The position numbers and the translations under genes were made by a program. DNA of 14,274 bases. Source: Spirosoma sp. (GTDB lineage Bacteria > Bacteroidota > Bacteroidia > Cytophagales > Spirosomataceae). Location of the stretch: contig JANXVQ010000918.1 in the NCBI GenBank assembly GCA_025351545.1, positions 1-14,274 of the forward strand. Reading direction: 5' to 3'. Position 1 is the first letter of the stretch, and every line of letters starts with the position of its first letter. Of this stretch, positions 1-6,524 are shown piece by piece. Under the pieces are notes generated by a model. It searched no databases. It was not told the origin of the DNA and was given only the letters and a program-made list of their open reading frames with translations.

Positions 1-839
1 CGTCGTGATTGTTCCACAAAGCTCTGGAATTCCAGGTTTTTCGACTCAACCTGACGAATTTGCAAATGATCGAGCATTTCGCCGAAGGCTGTTGGCGTCA
101 ACTGTTGAGCAGCATCACTCCAAGCGTTATCAGGATCAATGTGCGACTCAACAATAAGGCCATCGTAGTTAAGGTCCATAGCCATCTGAGCTAATTCGTT
201 CAGATAGGTTCGCTTACCTGCCATGTGGCTTGGGTCACCAATGAGGGGCAACTGAGGGAAGATTGACTTCAACTCAATGGCCATTTGCCACATTGGAATG
301 TTGCGGTATTTGCTGGCTTCACCCGTAGCAAATCCTCGGTGAATAGCGCCCAACTTCTTGATTCCGGCTCCGGCAAGGCGCTCAAACGCACCTACCCAAA
401 GGGCTAAATCAGGATTTACAGGATTTTTCACCAATACAGGCACATCAACCCCACGCAACGCATCGGCAATTTCCTGTACGTTAAATGGATTAACAGTTGT
501 GCGGGCACCTATCCACAAAATATCAACGCCATATTTCAGAGCTAATTCGATGTGTTCGGGTGTGGCTACCTCAACAGCAAAGGGCAAGCCCGTTTCTGCT
601 TTGGCACGCTGAATCCAGGGCAACGCGGCTTCGCCCATCCCTTCAAAACTTCCCGGCCGGGTGCGTGGTTTCCATACACCCGCGCGAATGGCGTGAACGG
701 CTCCCAACGCTTTCAGCTGGCGAGCGGTTTCAACTAACTGATCTTCGGTCTCGGCACTGCATGGACCGGCAATGATCAGGGGTTTACCGTTGGTCTCAAT
801 CCACGATCCAAGCGGCTCTACGGTTAATTCTACTTTCAT
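1..839 (-). CDS. 3-deoxy-7-phosphoheptulonate (DAHP) synthase, probably N-terminal part of a DAHPS/chorismate mutase fusion; partial
   Basis: The gene reads leftward from an ATG at 839-837 and runs off the window, leaving 279 codons without a stop. It should condense phosphoenolpyruvate and erythrose 4-phosphate to DAHP, the first shikimate-pathway step, in the cytoplasm. Visible motifs are AGPCS (residues 24-28), KPRTRP (57-62), the lysine in VLVKNPVNP (about 136-143), IHRGF (166-170), GDPSH (201-205) and ESH (231-233). These are the PEP-, metal- and phosphate-binding signatures of the type I-beta/KDO8P-synthase-like family. From about residue 255 the sequence leaves the barrel and continues (LEFQSFVEQSR), as expected for the linker into the type II chorismate mutase domain found in Bacteroidota fusions. 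That second domain lies outside the window, so the fusion is inferred. The gene is divergent from proline dehydrogenase. No convincing -7 box was found on its strand in the spacer. Confidence 0.95.
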   Translation of the reverse strand, partial: MKVELTVEPLGSWIETNGKPLIIAGPCSAETEDQLVETARQLKALGAVHAIRAGVWKPRTRPGSFEGMGEAALPWIQRAKAETGLPFAVEVATPEHIELALKYGVDILWIGARTTVNPFNVQEIADALRGVDVPVLVKNPVNPDLALWVGAFERLAGAGIKKLGAIHRGFATGEASKYRNIPMWQMAIELKSIFPQLPLIGDPSHMAGKRTYLNELAQMAMDLNYDGLIVESHIDPDNAWSDAAQQLTPTAFGEMLDHLQIRQVESKNLEFQSFVEQSR

Positions 840-904
840 ACTAAACGCTTAATCTAAGAGTAACACCTACTACTCTATGGGGAACTTTCAATTTAATTTT
901 GTAG

Positions 905-912
905 TATATTTG
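905..912 (+). promoter_or_regulatory. Possible -7 box (TATATTTG) upstream of proline dehydrogenase
   Basis: TATATTTG matches the Bacteroidota -7 consensus TAnnTTTG exactly. No good TTTG -33 element lies 19-21 nt upstream; the nearest candidates, around 878-889, are weak. If used, it would give a leader of about 140 nt that contains the palindrome at 988-1046. The region is AT-rich, so a chance match is possible. Confidence 0.3.
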
Positions 913-987
913 TGAAGGAATCAGCTGTTTTTCAGTCCGGTTCCTTACTTTGTTTAAAACCGTTTTTAGTTTGTCGAAACAAGCCGC

Positions 988-1046
988 GTCGGCATTTTAA
1001 CCTATTGACCGAAATTTCGTTATATATTTCGGTCGTGTTAACCGAC
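988..1046. promoter_or_regulatory. Large nested palindrome in front of proline dehydrogenase
   Basis: Three nested arm pairs share one centre: GTCGG (988-992) with CCGAC (1042-1046), TTAAC (997-1001) with GTTAA (1037-1041), and a perfect 9-bp core GACCGAAAT (1007-1015) with ATTTCGGTC (1026-1034). The loop contains TATAT, and TATATTTC at 1023-1030 is one base from a -7 box. The element ends 13 nt before the first possible start codon. It could be an operator covering a promoter or a structured leader; which one cannot be told from sequence. Confidence 0.45.
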
Positions 1047-1059
1047 ACGCACTTAAGCT

Positions 1060-2319
1060 ATGCTAGTAGCACCGCCCAAACGGAGCACTGATATGTCGAA
1101 CCGAAGTAATCTAATGCCGGAGACTGTCCAGGACCTTACCGACGTAAAATCCCTTTCTTTTGAGGACACTTCGATTGCTTTTTCGTCCCAGTCGGACTTT
1201 AAGCTCCGAAAGACTTACTGGTTATTTGCGTTGATGAATCAGGGATGGCTGGTAAATTTAGGGACTTTTTTTATAAAGATTGCCCTACGCCTGCGACTCC
1301 CCGTCAAATTCCTCATCAAAAACACAATTTTCGAGCAATTTTGCGGGGGAGAGAGCATTCAGGACTCGGAGAAAACCATCCAACATCTGCACGATGTTCA
1401 TGTTGGAACTATACTCGATTATTCTGTTGAGGGAGAGGAGACTGAAAAAAGTTTCGATGAGACAACGCTCGAAATTATTCGCACCATCGAACGCGCCAGT
1501 GAGTCAAAGGACATTCCTTTTTCTGTTTTCAAAGTGACCGGCATTGCCTCTACCGATCTTCTCGAAGCTATTCAGATTGGCGACTCGCTCAATAAAGAGC
1601 AGAAAGCTGAATTTGACCGGGTTATGAAGCGGGTAGATATGCTTTGTCGCCGGGCCTCTGAACGGAATGTGCGCATTTTTGTGGACGCCGAAGAGAGCTG
1701 GATTCAAGACACAATTGACACATTGACCTACGAGATGATGAACCGCTATAACCACGAACGGCCAGTTGTCTACAATACGTATCAGATGTATCGATGGGAA
1801 AGTATGGATCACCTTCGGCGCGATACAGCCGAAGCTCAGGCTAAAGGTTACTTTCTTGGTGTGAAGCTGGTTCGTGGCGCCTATCTTGAGAAAGAGCGGC
1901 TTCGGGCACATGAAGACGAATATCAGGACCCGATTCAACCAACCAAGGAAGATACAGACCTTGCCTTTAACGAAGCTATCGACTACTGTTTAGCCAACCG
2001 CGATACCATTTCAGTATGCCTCGGAACGCACAACGAGGAGAGCTGTGATTACTGTGTACAGCATATGAAGCAGATGGGTATCATGCCCGATGACTTGCAC
2101 ATTTATTTCGCCCAGTTGCTGGGCATGAGCGACAATATTTCCTACAACCTTGCCAACGCGGGATATAATGTAGCCAAATATGTACCGTATGGCCCAGTTG
2201 AAACAGTTATGCCTTATTTATTCCGTCGGGCAGCCGAAAACAAGTCGATTGCAGGTCAGAGTAGTCGGGAGTTTATGTTGATAAGTAACGAATTAAAACG
2301 CCGTAAGGGCTGTAAATAA
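1060..2319 (+). CDS. Proline dehydrogenase (FAD-dependent, PRODH family)
   Basis: This enzyme oxidises L-proline to 1-pyrroline-5-carboxylate and passes electrons to FAD and the quinone pool, the first step of proline catabolism. It is the monofunctional type, with no P5C dehydrogenase domain. Residue numbers use the start at 1060. The TIM-barrel signatures are VDAEESWIQD (about 206-217), KLVRGAYLEKER (269-280), LGTHNEES (321-328) and the C-terminal substrate/flavin motif YGPVETVMPYLFRRAAENKS, whose two arginines (about 389-390) bind the proline carboxylate. The protein is 419 residues if started at 1060. An ATG at 1093 removes 11 residues (LVAPPKRSTD-like, not obviously conserved) and may be the true start; neither has a Shine-Dalgarno sequence. 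A nested palindrome lies just upstream and a hairpin follows the stop by 15 nt. Confidence 0.95.
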   Translation: MLVAPPKRSTDMSNRSNLMPETVQDLTDVKSLSFEDTSIAFSSQSDFKLRKTYWLFALMNQGWLVNLGTFFIKIALRLRLPVKFLIKNTIFEQFCGGESIQDSEKTIQHLHDVHVGTILDYSVEGEETEKSFDETTLEIIRTIERASESKDIPFSVFKVTGIASTDLLEAIQIGDSLNKEQKAEFDRVMKRVDMLCRRASERNVRIFVDAEESWIQDTIDTLTYEMMNRYNHERPVVYNTYQMYRWESMDHLRRDTAEAQAKGYFLGVKLVRGAYLEKERLRAHEDEYQDPIQPTKEDTDLAFNEAIDYCLANRDTISVCLGTHNEESCDYCVQHMKQMGIMPDDLHIYFAQLLGMSDNISYNLANAGYNVAKYVPYGPVETVMPYLFRRAAENKSIAGQSSREFMLISNELKRRKGCK

Positions 2320-2334
2320 AAGAGTATTCAGGCG

Positions 2335-2379
2335 CAGCAAGGCTCCGGCCGATTGGTCGGCATCTTGCTGTATTTTTTG
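2335..2379 (+). terminator. Hairpin with T-run between proline dehydrogenase and lspA
   Basis: The outer stem is CAGCAAG (2335-2341) with CTTGCTG (2364-2370). The inner stem is GCCGA (2348-2352) with TCGGC (2357-2361), closed by a TTGG loop. TATTTTTTG follows directly. It has the form of an intrinsic terminator for the upstream gene. The lspA start codon (2382) lies only 11 nt past the stem, so it may act as an attenuator rather than a full stop. Confidence 0.7.
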
Positions 2380-2381
2380 CT

Positions 2382-3155
2382 ATGATCCGTAAAAATCCCT
2401 ATAAGTTTTTTCTGCTGACGTTGCTGCTGATTGCACTCGATCAGGGCGTAAAGCTGGCTGTACATTTTTATATGGCACCCGGCTTTGCAGGTCAAATTAA
2501 AGTCGCTGGCGATTGGCTCAAACTCCATTATGTACTAAATCCAGGAATGGCGTTTGGTATGCAGCTGGGTCATGAATATGGCAAACTTTTACTGAGTATT
2601 TTTCGGCTGTTTGCTATGGTTGGCATTGGCTATTATTTAGTAAATCTAGCTCATCGGGGCGCCCCAAACGGGTTACTTTGGGCTATGTCTATGATTCTGG
2701 CCGGTGCTGTTGGCAACGTTATCGATAGTACATTTTACGGCGTTTTTTTGAACAATGCTCCCTATGGGTCGCCAACGCCCTGGTTTCATGGACAGGTGAT
2801 CGACATGATTTTTGTAGACGCCTGGGAAGGATTCATTCCGGAGTGGGTGCCAGTCTGGGGTGGTCAATACTATTCAACGCCTATTTTCAACGTTGCCGAC
2901 TCCTGCATTTTTACGGGTGTGTGTTTGATATTGTTCTTCCAGCGCCGGTTTTTTGGCGAGCCCCCTATTGAGGATAGTCTTTTGCCTATTTCCGGGCCAG
3001 ATCCAGTTGAAGCATCAGTATTGCCAGCTGATGAGTTAATTGATGAATCCCAGATTCAGAATACTTATAACGAAACCGATGAAACACCGGCTGACGATAA
3101 TCAGCAGCCTACTCCTAAGTCGGTATTACCCGAAGAGCCCAAACGAGCGGATTAG
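2382..3155 (+). CDS. lspA: Lipoprotein signal peptidase (signal peptidase II)
   Basis: This inner-membrane aspartyl protease removes the signal peptide of diacylglyceryl-modified prolipoproteins. Conserved boxes are seen in order: LDQ near the end of the first membrane segment (19-21), NPGMAF (53-58), GNVIDS with catalytic Asp115, and FNVADS with catalytic Asp173. The four hydrophobic segments lie roughly at 7-30, 68-90, 96-118 and 168-188. Between the catalytic boxes is a longer loop (about 120-165) typical of Bacteroidota LspA, and Ser replaces Arg in the GNxxDR box, which is also common there. The 257-residue length is well above the usual 150-200. The excess is a hydrophilic, acidic, Pro-rich tail from about residue 190 to the end, predicted to be cytoplasmic and disordered. 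No Shine-Dalgarno is present; the start is set by the first membrane segment. The stop codon lies inside the downstream hairpin. Confidence 0.95.
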   Translation: MIRKNPYKFFLLTLLLIALDQGVKLAVHFYMAPGFAGQIKVAGDWLKLHYVLNPGMAFGMQLGHEYGKLLLSIFRLFAMVGIGYYLVNLAHRGAPNGLLWAMSMILAGAVGNVIDSTFYGVFLNNAPYGSPTPWFHGQVIDMIFVDAWEGFIPEWVPVWGGQYYSTPIFNVADSCIFTGVCLILFFQRRFFGEPPIEDSLLPISGPDPVEASVLPADELIDESQIQNTYNETDETPADDNQQPTPKSVLPEEPKRAD

Positions 3156-3192
3156 AACAGAGTTTACTGGTAGCCAATAAACTCTGTTCTAA
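3152..3192. terminator. Perfect 15-bp hairpin overlapping the lspA stop codon
   Basis: The left arm at 3152-3166 begins TTAGAACAGAG and pairs perfectly with 3178-3192 across an 11-nt loop. The lspA TAG stop (3153-3155) is inside the left arm. There is no T-run afterwards, so it may stabilise the mRNA 3' end instead of, or as well as, terminating transcription. Confidence 0.6.
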
Positions 3193-3298
3193 CTCAGGGT
3201 AAATTGGTTATTATTTCCCATTGAGTCATTTAGTCGTTATTAATCCGTGACTATGTGAGTAAAGTCTGCCGGGTTACTGATTAATTCAATATCAAGAA

Positions 3299-3351
3299 TC
3301 ACAAATCAAAATGCCCGTATCTGAATCAGATACGGGCATTTTGATTTGTGA
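3299..3351. terminator. 53-nt perfect palindrome, bidirectional terminator
   Basis: Arms 3299-3324 and 3326-3351 are perfect 26-nt reverse complements around a single central base. The GC-rich core GCCCGTATCTGA and its partner are flanked by CAAAAT on the left and ATTTTG on the right, so each strand reads a stem followed by a T-rich stretch. It sits between the 3' ends of lspA and the convergent OmpA-type gene, as expected for a terminator working both ways. Confidence 0.75.
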
Positions 3352-3385
3352 CAACCCGATTCAATCGAGGGCGAAACTTTATAGA

Positions 3386-4270
3386 TTATTTGCTTCCGCC
3401 AGCCTGACCACCCGACATCAGATTGAAGAACTGATCGAGTTTTGGGGTGATAATAATTTCCGTACGACGGTTTTGCTGACGTCCAATGGAAGTTGTATTG
3501 TCATCCTTCGGACTAAATTCTGACCGTCCACCGGCTGTCATGCGTCCAGGCGCTACGCCAAATTTACCCTGTAACGTCCGTACAACCGATGTGGCCCGCA
3601 GAGCACTCAAATCCCAGTTATCTTTAATTGCATTTGTTGTTATAGGGACGGCATCTGTATGACCTTCGACTAAAATATCAAGGTCTTTGTGATCATTTAC
3701 CACTTTAGCCACTTTACCCAACACAATTTCGGCAGCTGGTAAAACATCATAGCTACCTGATTTGAATAAGAGTTTATCGGAAAGCGACACATAAACCACG
3801 CCTTTTTTCACTTCAACCTGCACATCCTGATCGTTGATATCGTCTAAAGATCGTTTCAGGCTCATAACCAATGCCAGATTCAGAGAATCTTTACGCTGGA
3901 TAGAGGAGTTTAGATTATTCGTGTATTTGGTCTGCTCGTTCAACGTTTCGAGCGACTTCTTAATGCTTTCAGCACCTGACTTGCTCACAATCGACAAATC
4001 CGACATCCGGTCGAGGAGGTTAGTATTGGTCTTTTTGAGATAGTCGATCTGGGATTGCAAATCGACCACTTGCTTGTCTTTACCTTGCAGATCGGTGTCC
4101 TTGGCCGACAGTTGGGTGCGCAAATCTGCCGTGCGTTGATCGCAGTCAGTTAGTGAAGCAACAGCCTTATCACGGGCATCTTGTAACGTTTTAATTTCGG
4201 CCAGACGCTTCTTGCTATTACAGGAAGCTAACATTGCTACGGCCGTAAAAATAATCAATACTCGTTTCAT
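3386..4270 (-). CDS. OmpA/MotB-domain outer-membrane lipoprotein with coiled coil
   Basis: Residues 1-16 form a lipoprotein signal ending in the lipobox LASC, with Cys17 as the lipidated residue, so it should be a substrate of the LspA encoded next door. Residues about 20-150 are charged and heptad-rich, with many Lys, Asp and Gln, and probably form a long coiled-coil spacer. Residues about 155-280 are an OmpA C-terminal domain: EGHTD (202-206), NWDLSALRA (218-226, with the Asp220 and Arg225 that contact diaminopimelate) and NRRTEI (267-272). The role is non-covalent anchoring of the outer membrane to peptidoglycan. MotB-type names are often given to such proteins, but there is no transmembrane plug and no flagellar gene nearby. 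The C-terminal tail is Gly-rich (SGGQAGGSK). The gene is probably monocistronic, with a -7-like box 70 nt upstream. Confidence 0.9.
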   Translation of the reverse strand: MKRVLIIFTAVAMLASCNSKKRLAEIKTLQDARDKAVASLTDCDQRTADLRTQLSAKDTDLQGKDKQVVDLQSQIDYLKKTNTNLLDRMSDLSIVSKSGAESIKKSLETLNEQTKYTNNLNSSIQRKDSLNLALVMSLKRSLDDINDQDVQVEVKKGVVYVSLSDKLLFKSGSYDVLPAAEIVLGKVAKVVNDHKDLDILVEGHTDAVPITTNAIKDNWDLSALRATSVVRTLQGKFGVAPGRMTAGGRSEFSPKDDNTTSIGRQQNRRTEIIITPKLDQFFNLMSGGQAGGSK

Positions 4271-4340
4271 AGTACTGGAGGTGTTAACGAAAAGTTAGGT
4301 TTTAATGATAGATGCTGAGAGAACGGCGCTAATCGTTTTA

Positions 4341-4375
4341 CAAAAGTAACGCATTCTAGCCAATCGCCTTTACAA
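4341..4375 (-). promoter_or_regulatory. Candidate promoter for the OmpA-type lipoprotein gene
   Basis: On the minus strand TACTTTTG (4348-4341) fits TAnnTTTG. A TTG at 4375-4373 is upstream, but the 24-nt spacing is longer than the usual 19-21. The implied leader is about 60 nt. The rest of the 4271-4526 spacer is AT-rich; no clear promoter for the plus-strand lactonase gene was found there. Confidence 0.4.
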
Positions 4376-4526
4376 CATTCTTCATGTAAAACAATTCTAG
4401 TTGTATAATTTCCTTATCTGACTATTAAAATTTAAAAAATTAAAAATTCTATCCGCAAATCAGTATAAACGGCATCGGTAGTTTACGTTAACCCTGTGCT
4501 TATTAAACAGTCTCCTTTCTGTATTT

Positions 4527-5648
4527 ATGAATAAGCTATTGATCGGTATTTTAGTTGCTGCAAGCCTAAGTGTGCAAGCTCAGTCCAGTAAAGAAATTAT
4601 GTATGTTGGCACCTATTCTATTCGGGGTAGCGAAGGAATCTATGTATTTGAATTTGACCGAAAGGCAGGCACCATGCAACCTGTCCAGTCGGTTTCAAAT
4701 GCAAAAAGCCCGTCTTTTCTGGCTATTCATCCATCAGGAAAATACCTTTATTCTGTAAATGAGGGAGCCGATAAACTCGGTGGGGTCAGTTCCTATGCCA
4801 TTGACAAGGCAACGGGAAAACTTCAGTTTATGAACGGTCAGTCGTCGCTCGGCGGAGGGCCATGTTACATTAGCATTGATCAAACAGGAAAAACCGCCTT
4901 CGTTGCCAACTACGGCGGGGGGAGTCTGGCTGTATTACCGATTAATACCGACGGTACGTTGAGTGCCGCTTCAGATAGTGTTCAGGACGTTGGTAGCGGC
5001 CCCAATGCCAAACGGCAGGAGAAAGCTCATGTCCATTCGGCAACGATTGCTCCCGATAACCGATTTGTTTACGTGGCTGATCTATCCACCGATAAACTCA
5101 ATATTTTTGAAACTGATGTTAAGGCAAGTACAGTGAAACCGGCATCAACGCCATTCATAAGTGTAAAACCAGGTTCTGGGCCACGCCATTCCGCTTTCCA
5201 TCCAAACGGCAAATACGTCTATCTCGTCGAAGAATTGACATCGACAGTAGCGGTATTCTCTCGAAATACAAAAACGGGCGCCTTAACGATGATCGAGGAT
5301 AATGTCAAAACCTTACCCGCTGGTTTTACGGGCGAAAATACCAGCGCCGATATTCATATCGATCCATCAGGCAGGTTTTTATACCAGTCCAACCGGGGCG
5401 CAAACACCCTGGCCATTTTCGCCATTGGCAATGACGGAAAACTGACCAAAGTTGGTGATCAGCCAACCGAGGGCAAAACACCGCGCAATTTTCTGATCGA
5501 CCCGAAAGGCGATTTTATCTTCGTGGCTCATCAGGATTCAGACAATATCACTATTTTTAAACGCGATCAGAAAACGGGCAAGCTGACGTATACGGGCCAG
5601 TCAGTGAAAGTTCCCGCTCCAGTTTGCGTAATCATGGCAAACCGGTAG
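4527..5648 (+). CDS. Exported lactonase, seven-bladed beta-propeller (YbhE/6-phosphogluconolactonase family)
   Basis: A signal peptide (MNKLLIGILVAASLSVQAQ) precedes a 350-residue propeller. Blade-like repeats recur about every 50 residues in the form HPSGKYLYSVN, DQTGKTAFVANYGGGSLAV, APDNRFVYVADL, HPNGKYVYLVEE, DPSGRFLYQSNRGANTLAIF and DPKGDFIFVAHQDSDNITIF. This is the pattern of the lactonase family (PF10282) that includes cytoplasmic YbhE/Pgl. Known members open 6-phosphogluconolactone or related sugar lactones. An exported copy is unlikely to see phosphorylated substrates, so a periplasmic sugar lactone is more plausible; that is inference. It is followed after 52 nt by a DUF1080 gene with no terminator between, suggesting an operon. 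The length (373) is normal for the family. Confidence 0.88.
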   Translation: MNKLLIGILVAASLSVQAQSSKEIMYVGTYSIRGSEGIYVFEFDRKAGTMQPVQSVSNAKSPSFLAIHPSGKYLYSVNEGADKLGGVSSYAIDKATGKLQFMNGQSSLGGGPCYISIDQTGKTAFVANYGGGSLAVLPINTDGTLSAASDSVQDVGSGPNAKRQEKAHVHSATIAPDNRFVYVADLSTDKLNIFETDVKASTVKPASTPFISVKPGSGPRHSAFHPNGKYVYLVEELTSTVAVFSRNTKTGALTMIEDNVKTLPAGFTGENTSADIHIDPSGRFLYQSNRGANTLAIFAIGNDGKLTKVGDQPTEGKTPRNFLIDPKGDFIFVAHQDSDNITIFKRDQKTGKLTYTGQSVKVPAPVCVIMANR

Positions 5649-5700
5649 CAGTTCTGGCCTTTTAATTATAATGAATTAACCACTTATATTCTCATAACCA

Positions 5701-6297
5701 ATGAAATACTGCATTGCTATTGGCTTCCTGGCGGGCATACTTGCCTTCGTGGCGCCAACTAAAACGATTAATCTTTTCAACGGTAAAGACCTTTCCGGCT
5801 GGAAAATTTATGGTACCGAAAAATGGTATGTCGATAAGGGCGAACTCATCTGCGAAAGTGGACCTGATAAAAAGTATGGCTATTTGGCAACCGAGAAATT
5901 CTATAAAAACTTTGATCTGTCATTGGAATTCAAGCAGGAAGCCAACGGTAATAGTGGTGTCTTTTTCCGGTCTACTATCGAAGGCACCAAAGTTAGTGGC
6001 TGGCAGGTAGAAGTAGCCCCCCCGAATCATGATACCGGCGGCATCTACGAATCCTACGGCCGGAATTGGCTCGTGCAGATTCCCGACGAGAAAGAAAATA
6101 TCCTCAAACCCGAACAGTGGAATACGCTCCGTATCCGGGTTGAGGGCGATCATGTTCAGACCTACCTCAACGGTACCGAAATGGTGGATCTTCATGACGA
6201 AAAGATTGGCAAGGGAGATGGATCAGTAGCCCTGCAAATTCATGATGGGGGCGGAATTAAAGTCCGCTGGAAGAATTTAAAACTAAAACCATTATAA
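5701..6297 (+). CDS. Secreted DUF1080 protein (3-keto-disaccharide hydrolase-like), short form
   Basis: A signal peptide (about 1-18) leads into a single concanavalin-like jelly-roll of the DUF1080 family (PF06439). Hallmarks are LFNGKDLSGW (25-34), a WYVDKGELIC strand pair, NGNSGVFFR (82-90), GWQVEV (100-105), GGIYESYGRNWL and a final strand VRWKNLKLKPL. Some members, such as BT2157 of Bacteroides thetaiotaomicron, are reported to hydrolyse 3-keto-glycosides; others may only bind carbohydrate. At 198 residues it is a minimal single-domain version. It lies 52 nt downstream of the exported lactonase and ends at a hairpin terminator, so the pair is probably one transcript. The substrate cannot be read from the sequence. 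Confidence 0.85.
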   Translation: MKYCIAIGFLAGILAFVAPTKTINLFNGKDLSGWKIYGTEKWYVDKGELICESGPDKKYGYLATEKFYKNFDLSLEFKQEANGNSGVFFRSTIEGTKVSGWQVEVAPPNHDTGGIYESYGRNWLVQIPDEKENILKPEQWNTLRIRVEGDHVQTYLNGTEMVDLHDEKIGKGDGSVALQIHDGGGIKVRWKNLKLKPL

Positions 6298-6300
6298 ACT

Positions 6301-6341
6301 AAAAGTGAATGTCGTAGCTCAATGTTATAGCATTCACTTTT
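6301..6341 (+). terminator. Hairpin terminator after the lactonase-DUF1080 pair
   Basis: AAAAGTGAATG (6301-6311) pairs with CATTCACTTTT (6331-6341), and a T-run (CACTTTTTAG) is on the right. The A-run/T-run symmetry lets it work on either strand. It therefore also lies properly placed downstream of the minus-strand coding remnant that ends at 6366. Confidence 0.65.
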
Positions 6342-6365
6342 TAGCCTTATTGCATTCGTTTCCTC

Positions 6366-6524
6366 CTATAAGTCAACATACGACATCGTATGAACGTCGT
6401 CGATTTTGGTATTGACAAACTTCTTTTCGGTCTTATCGTAGTCGGTAATGTATGGCCGATTCCCTTTTAATAGCACCTCGGCTGGCTGATTGCTTAAATA
6501 CTTCTTATGAAATCGTTTTTTCTT
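6366..6524 (-). pseudogene. Orphan C-terminal coding remnant, family not recognised
   Basis: On the minus strand, an open frame runs from just after a TGA (6527-6525) to a TAG (6368-6366) with no start codon near its beginning. Its translation looks like real protein: it includes SNQPAEVLLKGNRPYITDYD and FVNTKIDDVHTMSYVDL. The beginning (KKKRFHKKY) runs into the signal-peptide region of the plus-strand DUF1080 gene, so homology probably starts near 6500. It looks like the tail of a gene whose remainder was replaced when the neighbouring DUF1080 gene arrived or moved. The family is unknown to me, and a small intact gene using a non-standard start cannot be excluded. Confidence 0.45.

Noticed and set aside
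358..775. Several plus-strand frames of 60-92 codons
   Set aside because: All lie opposite the DAHP synthase, whose motifs are continuous on the minus strand.
1504..1938. 144-codon frame antisense to proline dehydrogenase
   Set aside because: Lies wholly within the conserved catalytic barrel; composition (Phe/Ile/His-rich) is that of an antisense shadow.
3311..3523. 70-codon plus-strand frame starting inside the 53-nt palindrome
   Set aside because: Begins within a terminator and overlaps the conserved OmpA C-terminus on the other strand.
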